NCBI RefSeq assembly: GCF_001037495.1
Contig: NZ_KQ089822.1
Location: 3,925,938-3,989,937 of the forward strand
Origin: Citrobacter sp. MGH106
Lineage (GTDB): Bacteria; Pseudomonadota; Gammaproteobacteria; Enterobacterales; Enterobacteriaceae
Direction of reading: 5' to 3'
DNA length: 64,000 nt
Part shown: piece by piece, positions 10,692 through 18,444 of the stretch
How positions within the stretch are numbered: the stretch's first letter is position 1
Layout of the letters: each line of letters begins with the position of its first letter
Made by a program: the position numbers and the translations under genes
The notes under the pieces: generated by a model
What the model was told of the DNA's origin: nothing
The model's database searches: none
Seen by the model: the letters and a program-made list of their open reading frames with translations, nothing else

Positions 10692-12605
10692 TCAAAACCG
10701 GCTCACACACTCCATCGCAACTGCTTTGAATTCGTTAAAGTCACGGCAGGTACAGAGTCTTGCCATGGCGCGTTCGCGCAGAAAAGTAACGAAAATATCG
10801 TAGATTGCCATCGCCTCTTCGTACTCGCTTTTGCTGATGGCGAGTAAAAAGATCACGTGTGCGGTTTCATCTCCCCAGGCAATGCCCTGCGGAGCGAGGA
10901 CCGTGTAGACCACCGTTTTCTTGGCCAGCAAACCGAGCGCGTGCGGTAGTGCAATGCCGTCACCCAGCATGGTGCTAACGATGGCCTCACGTTCCACCAC
11001 CGAACTGACAAACTCCGCATCCACAAAACCTTCATCCTGCAACTGATGGCATAGTGTGTTGAACAGCGTCTGTTGATCCATTTGCCCGTCGACAATACGA
11101 AAATGCGTCGCATCGAAGTATTTGTCCAGCATCCATGGGCGGGTCCTGTCCACCAGCACCAGTTTACCAATTTGCTCCAGTTGATAATCTGTTGGAAACG
11201 GCGCAATCATCACTACGGGCTTATCTTTTTCGCTAATTCGCGCAGTAGAGATAACAAAGTCTTCGCTAATACTGTCCCGTTGTTCATAGTCTCGCAGCGT
11301 CACGGTACTTACAATTTCAATCTGTGAATACTTACGCGCCAGCACCGCTTCAATCATCCTTGCCATCGCATTTCCCGCATCACAGACCAGAAGTACACGG
11401 GGCTGTCGTTGGTAACCGATGTTGTAACTACGTTCCAGCCCAACACCAATATGCAGGACAAGGAAGCCAATCTCATTTTCACTGATCGTATACGGGGTGT
11501 ATTTCCCCCATCCCGACACGGCAGCAAGTGTCATGTCCCATGCCATTGGATAGTGCTGTTTAATATTTTCCAGCAGCGGATTAGGGATCATGATCTGGTA
11601 GCGTACCCGGGTGATCATCGTCTTAATATGCGTTAGCAGATCGGCATGCAGTTGCTGGTCATTCAGCAGGTTATAGTTGTACTGGGTGTTGATAAAACGC
11701 AGGATGTAATTAACCAGCGCCTCATCATCGTCAGCATTGATGGCACTGGGGGCGATCTCCTGAACCTGACGGGCAGCAATATGCACCTTCAGCCAGTTTT
11801 CTTCAAAAACGGAAAGCGGTTTATCTGCCAACTGGTGCAATACCGCCGCAATTTCCCGCGTAGCAAGGCACACCGCATGTTCGACTTCTTCTGCGGCGAA
11901 CTCAGGAAGTGGATACCCCTCGCTAATCCTGCGTACCGCCACCGCACAATATAAGCGCAGAAAAAGCTCGCCCTCATCGGTCAGGCTGATATGAAAACGG
12001 GAAAAAATATCCTGTAAAACAGGTTGCAACTGCTGCGGTACGCCAGCATTGAGCGCCTCTTCCATTACCAGCGGATGGGCAGGATCTTGCTGTGCCAGCG
12101 TCCACAGAAGATCGGTCAAACAGGCCCGAATCGCCATCTCGCTACCGAACAGCTTCATTCCATGCCGGGGGCGCGTTTCCAGCGTCAGATGATAACGTTG
12201 CAGGTGTTCACGCACCTCCGCCATGTCATTCTGCAGCGTCGCCCGACTGATGAACCATTCATCAGCTAAATCTTCCAACTTTAGCGAAAAAGCCGATGTC
12301 AGAAAACGGACCACCAGCCAGTGAACCCGTTCCCGGCTGGTACGCGGTATACGCAACAGCTGCTCTGGTTGCTGCGTTTGCAACGCGTGATAACTTGCCG
12401 GATCGTCAATTTTAAGCTGGTAGCCGTTGCCCCGACTGAGAACAAACTGTGCGCCATACTGGGTGAGTAGCGTATTCAGCGCGGTGATATCCGCTCGTAC
12501 AGTACGTGTGGAAACCGACAACCGCTGCGCCAGCTCATCCTGCGGCAGCGCCTCGTTTTGCAGCATGTCAAACAGCTGTGCTAAACGTTGGTTGGGGAAT
12601 CGCAC
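10692..12605 (-). CDS. BglG/MtlR-type regulator with PRD and PTS EIIB/EIIA domains
   Basis: A 637-residue multidomain regulator. Order: DNA-binding winged HTH (residues 5-60, NQRLAQLFDML...LSVSTRTVRADI), a second HTH (about 85-150), PRD1 (about 190-285, His275), PRD2 (about 295-395, His320 and His385), a galactitol-like EIIB domain with Cys408 in VLLVCDAG, and a mannitol/fructose-type EIIA domain with His555 in IALPHAL. Despite the usual BglG antiterminator label, the two HTH domains and lack of a CAT RNA-binding domain point to a DNA-binding activator like MtlR. PTS phosphorylation of the PRD, EIIB and EIIA residues would set its activity. It is the last gene of the nine-gene operon, 21 bp after the aldolase gene, and is its likely regulator. 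Confidence 0.9.
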   Translation of the reverse strand: MRFPNQRLAQLFDMLQNEALPQDELAQRLSVSTRTVRADITALNTLLTQYGAQFVLSRGNGYQLKIDDPASYHALQTQQPEQLLRIPRTSRERVHWLVVRFLTSAFSLKLEDLADEWFISRATLQNDMAEVREHLQRYHLTLETRPRHGMKLFGSEMAIRACLTDLLWTLAQQDPAHPLVMEEALNAGVPQQLQPVLQDIFSRFHISLTDEGELFLRLYCAVAVRRISEGYPLPEFAAEEVEHAVCLATREIAAVLHQLADKPLSVFEENWLKVHIAARQVQEIAPSAINADDDEALVNYILRFINTQYNYNLLNDQQLHADLLTHIKTMITRVRYQIMIPNPLLENIKQHYPMAWDMTLAAVSGWGKYTPYTISENEIGFLVLHIGVGLERSYNIGYQRQPRVLLVCDAGNAMARMIEAVLARKYSQIEIVSTVTLRDYEQRDSISEDFVISTARISEKDKPVVMIAPFPTDYQLEQIGKLVLVDRTRPWMLDKYFDATHFRIVDGQMDQQTLFNTLCHQLQDEGFVDAEFVSSVVEREAIVSTMLGDGIALPHALGLLAKKTVVYTVLAPQGIAWGDETAHVIFLLAISKSEYEEAMAIYDIFVTFLRERAMARLCTCRDFNEFKAVAMECVSRF

Positions 12606-12626
12606 GTCTTTTTCCTCATCAGTCAG

Positions 12627-13367
12627 TTAACCTACACAGGCCCTGGTGATCGCCAGCAGCTGGCGTACATCATCCGGGCGAGTGTTTCCATTCACCCTAT
12701 CAATAATAGAACTATAAATGTGAGGAATGATTTTGCTCACGCCTGCATCAAGCGCTATCTGCAGGATTTCCGCGAAGTTATCCAGGTCAATACCGCCAGT
12801 TGGCTCCAGCCAGAAGTCATGACGGGCGCAGGCTTCGGCCACAGCCTTGTACTCGTTACGGCACTTGAGACCGCCCATCGGGAAGTATTTAATCGAACTG
12901 CCGCCCATGTCTTTGAGCAGGGCGATAGCTGTTTCTAGTGGAACAATGCCATCCGGAGACTGGCTGCTCAGCGGCCCGGTGGAGATTTTGACCATACCAG
13001 GCGTTCCGGTAGGTGACACAAGACCATTGACCACCGTCTCATTCTGCCCCAGCAGCGCACGGCTGGTTGCGACGCCGGTAAAAACCTGGTTTACGTGCTG
13101 TGGCTGTACCTGGCGGGAGATTTCACTGACCATCGCCGACTGGTTGGGATCACCGGCTCCCAGGCCCACAGAGAGCGCATTGTCGATAAGCGCCGCATAT
13201 TCGCGCATATCCGCCACAGCGCTTTCAACATCCGGGTAATTTTTAGAGAGCACGCCGACCAGCACATGACCTTCAGCCGCCGCATAAATATCCCGGGCAT
13301 TCTCTTTGGAACCCGCCAGCACGTTCAGGCAAACGCGATCGCGATAAAAGTTAGGGGTCAGTTTCAT
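12627..13367 (-). CDS. KDGP aldolase family protein (DgaF-like)
   Basis: A 246-residue aldolase of the 2-dehydro-3-deoxy-phosphogluconate type, similar to Salmonella DgaF. It would split 2-keto-3-deoxy-6-phosphogluconate (KDGP) into pyruvate and glyceraldehyde-3-phosphate by a Schiff-base lysine, likely Lys160 in SSIKYFPMGG. The segments EPTGGIDLDNF and GVSKIIPHIYSSIID are typical of the barrel's phosphate-binding end. Its ATG overlaps the stop of the DgaE-like gene as ATGA, so the two are translationally coupled. In D-glucosaminate catabolism DgaE and DgaF act in this order. The substrate here is inferred, not shown. Confidence 0.88.
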   Translation of the reverse strand: MKLTPNFYRDRVCLNVLAGSKENARDIYAAAEGHVLVGVLSKNYPDVESAVADMREYAALIDNALSVGLGAGDPNQSAMVSEISRQVQPQHVNQVFTGVATSRALLGQNETVVNGLVSPTGTPGMVKISTGPLSSQSPDGIVPLETAIALLKDMGGSSIKYFPMGGLKCRNEYKAVAEACARHDFWLEPTGGIDLDNFAEILQIALDAGVSKIIPHIYSSIIDRVNGNTRPDDVRQLLAITRACVG

Positions 13368-14482
13368 GCTCTTTTCTCCTGCCGGGTCACGTCACCAATA
13401 CGACGCGCCACAATCTCCAGTTGTGCGCGATCGACGCTGCGCACATCCGCTTCAATAATCCCTTCGTTGGCTTTATAGCCACGGAAATAAATCGCGTACT
13501 CACCCTGTTTAAGCGCATCAACCAGTTCACCCGTGGCAATACCGGTCACCGCTTCGTCAAACTTAATCTCTGCACGGGCGATGTCGCGTCCTGCGCTATC
13601 CCATACCACGCGGGCGCTAACGCCATTAAAAGTATTCAGCGTATTGATAAATGGTGTCATTTTTTCCACCATTTCCGCGCCGCTCTCTTTCTGCGCGTTC
13701 AGATAGAGTTCAATGGCGCAGGTCAGACCGAGAATGCCTTCTTTGCCGACCTTCATTGCCCTCCCAATACCCGCTGTCTGGCGTTTTACCCACTCGACAT
13801 ACTGAGTTTTGCCGATCACCAGACCGCTGGTTGGCCCTTCAATGGCTTTCGCACCGCTATAAATCACCAGGTCCGCGCCAACACGGTAATAGCATTGCAA
13901 ATCTTCTTCCGCCGCCGCATCGACAATCAGCGGCAAGTTATGCGTACGCGCTACCACTGCGGCCTGCTCCACACTGAGCATGCTTTTCTGCACACAGTGG
14001 TGGGATTTGATATACAGAATGGCCGCCGTGCGTGGTGTAATAGCGGCTGCCAGTTGTGCCGCAGAGCATTCGTTAGCGTAACCCGCCTCCACCAACTTAC
14101 CGCCGCCAAGCGCCACCATGCTGCCAACCGGTGCGCCAAAGTTGACGTTGTGTCCTCTTGGCAGCACGATTTCATTGTTGTCGATTGGCGTAACGTGCAG
14201 ATTTTCCAGCAGCCAGTCACTGTCCTTAACCAACACAGCTGCAACCGACAGGGCAATCCCTGCCGAAGCGCAGGAGACGACCGTAGCCCCCTCTACTTCC
14301 AGTAGCTTTGCGATGTAGTCTCCTGTTTTGTTGACCAGATCTTTCATCTCAAAGTACTGATTCATCCCTTCCATCGCGGCCTGTACTACCTCCGGGCGCG
14401 GCGTGGAAACACCGAGCGCCGTCATGCGACCTGAAGTGTTAATCACCTGTTTTAAATCGTATTTTTCAAAAATCGAAGACAT
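13364..14482 (-). CDS. DgaE-family PLP-dependent ammonia lyase
   Basis: A 372-residue fold-type I PLP enzyme of the SelA-like/DgaE family. Lys212 in IYSGAKAIEGPTSG is the expected Schiff-base lysine, and LIVDAAAEED carries the aspartate that contacts the PLP ring. Salmonella DgaE removes ammonia from D-glucosaminate-6-phosphate to give KDGP. The pairing here with a KDGP aldolase suggests the same end reaction on an aminated sugar-acid phosphate or a related amino acid. The start at 14482 has GGGAG nine bases upstream and overlaps the end of the amidohydrolase gene by 17 bp. A sugar-acid kinase or PTS EII phosphorylating step is not evident in the operon. Confidence 0.88.
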   Translation of the reverse strand: MSSIFEKYDLKQVINTSGRMTALGVSTPRPEVVQAAMEGMNQYFEMKDLVNKTGDYIAKLLEVEGATVVSCASAGIALSVAAVLVKDSDWLLENLHVTPIDNNEIVLPRGHNVNFGAPVGSMVALGGGKLVEAGYANECSAAQLAAAITPRTAAILYIKSHHCVQKSMLSVEQAAVVARTHNLPLIVDAAAEEDLQCYYRVGADLVIYSGAKAIEGPTSGLVIGKTQYVEWVKRQTAGIGRAMKVGKEGILGLTCAIELYLNAQKESGAEMVEKMTPFINTLNTFNGVSARVVWDSAGRDIARAEIKFDEAVTGIATGELVDALKQGEYAIYFRGYKANEGIIEADVRSVDRAQLEIVARRIGDVTRQEKRA

Positions 14483-15599
14483 GTTCTGCGCTCCCTTGTT
14501 CGGTCATATAACCCTTGCCCGCACGTATTGCGGCAAGCGGCACCAGCAGTTGATCTGCCTGTAAGCTGTCGTTTTCTGCATCGACCAGCACGGCTGGCTG
14601 GCGTTTAAGCATAAAGAGGGTGAGATCAGCATCCTGACCGACCTGAAGTCGGCCTTTGTTTTTCAAACGCAGACCGTCAGCAGCATTGGCGGTCACGCAG
14701 TCAATAACCTGCGGTAGCGACATGCCGATGGCGAGAAACTTGGACATCACATTAGCAAGCGAATACACCGGGCCGCTGATGCGATTACGGCAATAGATGT
14801 CTGAGCTGATGGTATGCGGCAGAATGCCTAAACTGATGGCGCGCTTCGCGACCGCAAAGCTCAAGCTGGCGGTGCCGTGCCCGACATCAAGGCGAATACC
14901 ACGCGCGAGAGCCTGCGACACCGAGGCTCGCAGCTCGCCTTCTGGCGTCAGAATGCGGTTCGGTTTGCCGTTGTAACAGTGGGTAATTATATCGCCCGCC
15001 GCCAGGCGTTCGGCAATTTCATCCAGATCCGGCGGGTTATTACCAATATGTACCATCAACGGCAAGTCGCCGTTTTCGGCCTGCATCACTTTGGCATGCT
15101 CCAGCGGCGTAATGCCGTTTTCACCGACCACGCTGCTGCTCATCCGCGCCTTCAGGCCGACGATAAAATCAGGGTAGCGGTTGACCGCCTGTCGCACCGC
15201 ATCGGCATCAATGTTGGCCATGTTCGCCAGTTCATTTTGGGCGATAAGTCCAACGCGAGAGATATTCAGTAGCGCATAAACATCAGTGATCGCTTCACGA
15301 GTCAGCGTGTAAAAATCGTCAATATCATCAGCCCCGGTACTACCCGCATCGACCACCGTGGTGACGCCGGTGGCAATACCGACGCTGTCTGGCTGGTCAT
15401 GATAAATCGGGGATTTCGGGTAGCAGTGGACGTGAGAATCAATCCAGCCTGCGCTGACGTAGCACTCGCCGCGTAAGTCGATGGTTTTCGCCGCCGGGCT
15501 ATCAACGTCGCCCAGCGCCGCAATTTTGCCGTCTTTGAGCGCAATATCGCTCACCGTATCGTCAACCAGACGCGCATGGCGCAGGAGTAAATCAAACAT
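14466..15599 (-). CDS. Amidohydrolase/deacetylase family metallohydrolase
   Basis: A 377-residue member of the EF_0837/AHA_3915 amidohydrolase group. The metal site is visible: HxH in DSHVHC (about residues 55-57), a lysine in VGLKARMS that is probably carboxylated, histidines in MVHIGN and THCYNG, and the catalytic aspartate in TISSDIYC. Such enzymes remove acyl or similar groups; some relatives hydrolyse acetylated alpha-hydroxy acids in vitro. In this operon it would unmask the substrate before the PLP lyase acts. It overlaps the DgaE-like gene downstream and is separated from the DUF4311 gene upstream by a REP element. The true substrate is unknown. Confidence 0.85.
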   Translation of the reverse strand: MFDLLLRHARLVDDTVSDIALKDGKIAALGDVDSPAAKTIDLRGECYVSAGWIDSHVHCYPKSPIYHDQPDSVGIATGVTTVVDAGSTGADDIDDFYTLTREAITDVYALLNISRVGLIAQNELANMANIDADAVRQAVNRYPDFIVGLKARMSSSVVGENGITPLEHAKVMQAENGDLPLMVHIGNNPPDLDEIAERLAAGDIITHCYNGKPNRILTPEGELRASVSQALARGIRLDVGHGTASLSFAVAKRAISLGILPHTISSDIYCRNRISGPVYSLANVMSKFLAIGMSLPQVIDCVTANAADGLRLKNKGRLQVGQDADLTLFMLKRQPAVLVDAENDSLQADQLLVPLAAIRAGKGYMTEQGSAEHVFDF

Positions 15600-15611
15600 C
15601 GTTCTCTCCTT

Positions 15612-15650
15612 TGCCGGACAGGGCTGAGTAATCGCGCTGTCCGGCCTACA
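15612..15650. repeat. REP element inside the accessory operon
   Basis: TTGCCGGACAG...CTGTCCGGCC imperfect inverted repeat with REP-like CCGGCCTAC end, in the 62-bp gap between the DUF4311 and amidohydrolase genes. It divides the operon into a transport-like half and an enzyme half and may stabilise or cut the message there. Confidence 0.75.
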
Positions 15651-15661
15651 AAACAGCAGTG

Positions 15662-16306
15662 TTAGCTAATCGCAATCGGGAAGATTGATCCCAAAATCAT
15701 CGCACCGAGGATCGCCCCGCCAGTGATCGGTTTTTGCCACAGGTAAAACAGCAGCGCACCCGCCAGAGAGCCGATACCGATAGGGATGGAGGCAGTCATC
15801 GCACTGAGAATGATCAACGGCCCAAGGAAGCGACCAGAGGCGTTACCGGCCCCCATCATTACGTCAGCGCCATAGGTCGAGTCGCTCTGATTGATGGTGA
15901 ACTTACGCGCCAGAATGATGATGTAACCAATCGCCAGGCCAATCACCAGACCCGTGACCAACGAGGCGGCAAAGTTCGCTACCGGGAAAATAATGCCCGC
16001 GCCCAGCAACAATGCCGGGACGCCCAGGCCAACACCGGTCTGAATCGCCCCACCGATATCAAGGATCCCTACCAGCGAACCTTCAATGATTCGGGCAAAC
16101 AGGAAACTTGCGCCAAACGCCGCAACCGCGCCGTAGGATCCGGTGTCCATTCCCGCTTTCAGCATCGCCACAAATGCGACTTCGTTAAATGCGCCGATGC
16201 CGTACAGGTAGTACATGTGCGTTCCGGCAAAGACACCGGAGGAGAGCAGGCCAACGAAGATCGGGAACGACCAGTCGGCAAACCAAAAACCTTTATTCTG
16301 TTCCAT
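15662..16306 (-). CDS. DUF4311 family membrane protein
   Basis: A 214-residue, strongly hydrophobic protein with about six predicted membrane segments and many glycines (GSLVGILDIGGAIQTGVGLG, GIGSLAGALLF). It is always seen beside DUF4310, DUF4312 and SFCGS partners, and I infer that it is one half of a two-part inner-membrane transporter. No PTS EIIC motif, Walker motif or binding-protein gene is present. Its start has GGAGGTCA just upstream and the DUF4310 stop lies 11 bp before it. Biochemical function is not known to me. Confidence 0.82.
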   Translation of the reverse strand: MEQNKGFWFADWSFPIFVGLLSSGVFAGTHMYYLYGIGAFNEVAFVAMLKAGMDTGSYGAVAAFGASFLFARIIEGSLVGILDIGGAIQTGVGLGVPALLLGAGIIFPVANFAASLVTGLVIGLAIGYIIILARKFTINQSDSTYGADVMMGAGNASGRFLGPLIILSAMTASIPIGIGSLAGALLFYLWQKPITGGAILGAMILGSIFPIAIS

Positions 16307-16317
16307 GATGACCTCCG

Positions 16318-17094
16318 TTATTTGCCGCTGAGCGAGTTGTGGATCAGTTCGAGCCAGTTCGGCACGGTCAGATGGAAGGATTCGATCATCTTCATATCGA
16401 AGCCGCGGAAGAAGCCGCTCAGGACGAACAACGCGACGATAGCGACCATCATCACTTTGGTGACGTGGTTCCAGCCGCTCTCTTCTACGCCTTTACCAAT
16501 CAGAATACCGAGTACCAGACCCGGTACCGCATTACCCATAATGAGCTGTGCTGCACCACCAAAGACTGTCGCCCAGAAACCGGATTTCTTACCGGCATCA
16601 ATAGCCGCCAGCCAGAAGATCACCGGCATCACGGTATTGACCAGCAGGTTTGCCGCAGGAACCAACACCTTAACAGCGGTAACCTGCAATGCTTCCGGTA
16701 CGGATGAAGCGGTCAAGTTCAGAAAGGTCACGACGATCATGCCGATAACGCCACAGGCAATCGCCATGCGTTTAGGGTCATGCAGCGTTTCACCGACATT
16801 ACGGTTTTTCAGCATCAACGCCGCCGCGCCCCAGTTAGGAATGATGCGGTGATCGACATCCTGAGTGAACGCGCCGGCCGCCACGGATGATGCCCAGGCG
16901 TTGAAGAAGAAACCCAGACCAAATGAGAAGTGAGAAGCCGGATCCCCTTCGCAGGAATTCAGTTCTCCCAGGGTACGAAATGCGCCCATCCCCTGAGTGG
17001 TAGGCGCATGAAACATGCGTGCAGCCCCAGCGCCGACACCCACGCCAACCAGCGCGCCGATGATGAGCGATTTTATTAATATTATCAGGAACAT
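16318..17094 (-). CDS. DUF4310 family membrane protein
   Basis: A 258-residue inner-membrane protein with about six hydrophobic segments, starting directly in a membrane helix (MFLIILIKSLIIGALVGVGV). A conserved-looking polar loop near residues 40-60 reads LNSCEGDPASHFSFGLGFFF, a candidate substrate-binding segment. Together with DUF4311 it probably forms the membrane part of an uncharacterised transporter. AAAAGG eight bases upstream supports the chosen start. Gene spacing of 11 and 22 bp to its neighbours fits a single transcript. Confidence 0.82.
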   Translation of the reverse strand: MFLIILIKSLIIGALVGVGVGAGAARMFHAPTTQGMGAFRTLGELNSCEGDPASHFSFGLGFFFNAWASSVAAGAFTQDVDHRIIPNWGAAALMLKNRNVGETLHDPKRMAIACGVIGMIVVTFLNLTASSVPEALQVTAVKVLVPAANLLVNTVMPVIFWLAAIDAGKKSGFWATVFGGAAQLIMGNAVPGLVLGILIGKGVEESGWNHVTKVMMVAIVALFVLSGFFRGFDMKMIESFHLTVPNWLELIHNSLSGK

Positions 17095-17116
17095 ATTTAT
17101 GCCTTTTAATAGTAAA

Positions 17117-17416
17117 TCAGCGTTGCGTGACGAAATCCACCTTGTCGAGATTGATGGCAGTCACGTTGACGGTCACATCCAGCTCCACGCTGAAAGTGCG
17201 TCTTTCCCGGCGCATAAAGAAGAATAAAAATGCCTCTTTACGCACCGATTCACGCGCTTGAACAACCTGCACATCCTGTGGCTCAATACGCAGTAAGATA
17301 TGCGGCGATGCCTTCATCACCGCAGCCTGAACATGATTCAGGGCATCAGCAAAGGCGCGTGCTTTAGTGTCGCCTTTGCCGGTAACTCTCACCGTCGTGG
17401 TGAATTGCTCTTTCAT
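17117..17416 (-). CDS. DUF4312 family protein
   Basis: A small soluble protein of 99 residues with no signal peptide or membrane segment, alternating beta-strand-like patterns and a basic patch near residue 70 (MRRERRTFSVEL). The family is known only from this type of cluster. The ATG at 17416 is two bases after the SFCGS stop codon, indicating coupled translation; a GTG nine codons upstream is possible but has a poorer ribosome site and would overlap more. I suggest a cytoplasmic accessory subunit of the DUF4310/4311 membrane pair. Confidence 0.78.
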   Translation of the reverse strand: MKEQFTTTVRVTGKGDTKARAFADALNHVQAAVMKASPHILLRIEPQDVQVVQARESVRKEAFLFFFMRRERRTFSVELDVTVNVTAINLDKVDFVTQR

Positions 17417-17418
17417 AC

Positions 17419-17781
17419 TCAAGCGCCGTATTTCTTTTGCCACGCCTGTACCAGACGCTCGCCCAGTTCTTCCTTATCCATAAAGCCAAAGCCCAGCACG
17501 TTGCAGCCTTCGTTAATGGCGGTCACACCCTCATCCACTGAGCGCATGCCGTATTTTGCTTTGTAGCCATATTTGGTCTGCGCAGTGATGGCTCCCGCGC
17601 CGCCGCTGCCACAAAAAGAGATGCCAAAGGTGGCGTTTTCCGCTTTCATAACGTCGCCCAGTTTCATATCTGCCGCCACACCCGGCACCACGACCGCACG
17701 ACCACCAGCTTTCTCAACGCCTGCCGCCACTTTCTGGCCCTTACCCAGACGATCGCCAATCACCACAGTAATCTGTTCCAT
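17419..17781 (-). CDS. Glycine-rich SFCGS family protein
   Basis: A 120-residue soluble protein, MEQITVVIGDRLGKGQ..., named for its ISFCGSGGAGA segment (Cys57). The small alpha/beta look and a single cysteine in a glycine-rich loop recall PTS EIIB proteins, whose phosphocysteine sits in a similar loop, but here the loop is in the middle of the protein and not at the first strand. The segment also resembles the ACNTGAGAA region of E. coli YhfU as I remember it. The start at 17781 has AAGGAGC seven bases upstream; the longer open frame overlaps the PRD gene and lacks this site. Function unknown; possibly a phosphoryl or substrate relay for the transporter. Confidence 0.8.
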   Translation of the reverse strand: MEQITVVIGDRLGKGQKVAAGVEKAGGRAVVVPGVAADMKLGDVMKAENATFGISFCGSGGAGAITAQTKYGYKAKYGMRSVDEGVTAINEGCNVLGFGFMDKEELGERLVQAWQKKYGA

Positions 17782-17791
17782 CTTTTGCTCC

Positions 17792-18112
17792 TTAAAGGTT
17801 ATCTTTCGCGACTTCGAAATGTACCGACAGCAGCCAGGCCTCTTCTTCTGGAAGATTGCCAAACTCAGCTACGACGTCGCGGGCAAGCGCCATTGATTCG
17901 GCAGAAATTTCATCAAATAGGCTGGCATCAACGTCTGGCAAGGGCTCCCCCGTCACCGAGCGGTGCGCCATGGCGCGAACATGCGACGTCAGCATTTGTT
18001 CCTGTACGGCGTTGGGGATGATGTGGCGTTCACGCAACAGGGCATATACCTGCGCCAGCATGCGATCGGCCAGTTCACCAGACGGTGTCACCGGTTCCCC
18101 CATGTCATTCAT
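17792..18112 (-). CDS. Stand-alone PRD domain protein
   Basis: A 106-residue protein consisting of one PTS-regulation domain, with the two expected histidines at His44 (LTSHVRAMAHR) and His98 (LLSVHFEVA). It has no DNA- or RNA-binding domain, so it cannot regulate transcription by itself. It may be a phosphorylation-sensing partner of the operon's regulator or transporter, as YhfY is presumed to be in the E. coli yhf cluster. The start at 18112 is preferred to one 12 codons upstream because CGGAG stands five bases before it. It is the first gene of the operon. Confidence 0.8.
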   Translation of the reverse strand: MNDMGEPVTPSGELADRMLAQVYALLRERHIIPNAVQEQMLTSHVRAMAHRSVTGEPLPDVDASLFDEISAESMALARDVVAEFGNLPEEEAWLLSVHFEVAKDNL

Positions 18113-18198
18113 TGCAACTCCGTTATTCACTCGTTTCACCCCACTCATGGCTATGAGGGTAAACTAGCGGTGGAGGTTAAAAGTTTGTAGCGAGTTGT

Positions 18199-18218
18199 TT
18201 TCCACTTCGAAGTGGAAA
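18199..18218. promoter_or_regulatory. 20-bp perfect palindrome, candidate operator of the accessory operon
   Basis: TTTCCACTTCGAAGTGGAAA is a perfect 20-bp palindrome 86 bp before the first gene of the accessory operon. It has no loop, so it looks like a dimer-binding DNA site and not an RNA hairpin terminator. The operon's HTH-containing regulator is the natural candidate protein. Confidence 0.6.
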
Positions 18219-18282
18219 GGCGAGCAGCGATAGTGATCTGTGCCACAGAAAAGACGGAATTGGCGATTAATAACCAGCATAA

Positions 18283-18298
18283 CGTGATGGGGATCGCA
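18283..18298. promoter_or_regulatory. CRP-like site upstream of the accessory operon
   Basis: CGTGA-TGGGGA-TCGCA matches TGTGA-N6-TCACA at 8 of 10 positions. It lies about 82 bp upstream of the palindrome. Catabolite control of a carbon-source operon would be expected, but the site is not strong. No convincing sigma70 -35/-10 pair or sigma54 promoter was found in 18113-18444. Confidence 0.4.
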
Positions 18299-18444
18299 GG
18301 AGATTGCAGGTAAAGCACAAGCGGAAGGAATAACGGTCTGACGTTAAAAGTTAAAAAATGTGATGGGCATAACGTTTACTTATGGAGGGAATCTGATGGG
18401 TATGTCTTACCCGACCTACGTAGTCTGTAGGCCGGATAAATAAA

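Noticed and set aside
10692-12605. Reading the regulator as a BglG RNA antiterminator
   Set aside because: No CAT RNA-binding domain or RAT-terminator pair is visible; two HTH segments precede the PRDs, as in MtlR-type DNA-binding activators.
13421-14305. A 294-codon open frame on the plus strand opposite the DgaE-like gene
   Set aside because: It lies wholly antisense to a gene with clear PLP-enzyme motifs and coupled neighbours, has no ribosome site, and its product shows no recognisable domain; it is a by-product of GC-rich codon use.
15734-16852. A 372-codon open frame on the plus strand opposite DUF4311/DUF4310
   Set aside because: It crosses two opposing genes and their 11-bp gap, is unusually rich in Arg, Gln and His from reading membrane-protein codons backwards, and lacks a start signal.
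18239-18265. Possible sigma54 promoter (TGGCAC on the minus strand) upstream of the accessory operon
   Set aside because: The GG-N10-GC spacing fails, no TTGC follows at the -12 position, and the local regulator has no sigma54-activating AAA domain.
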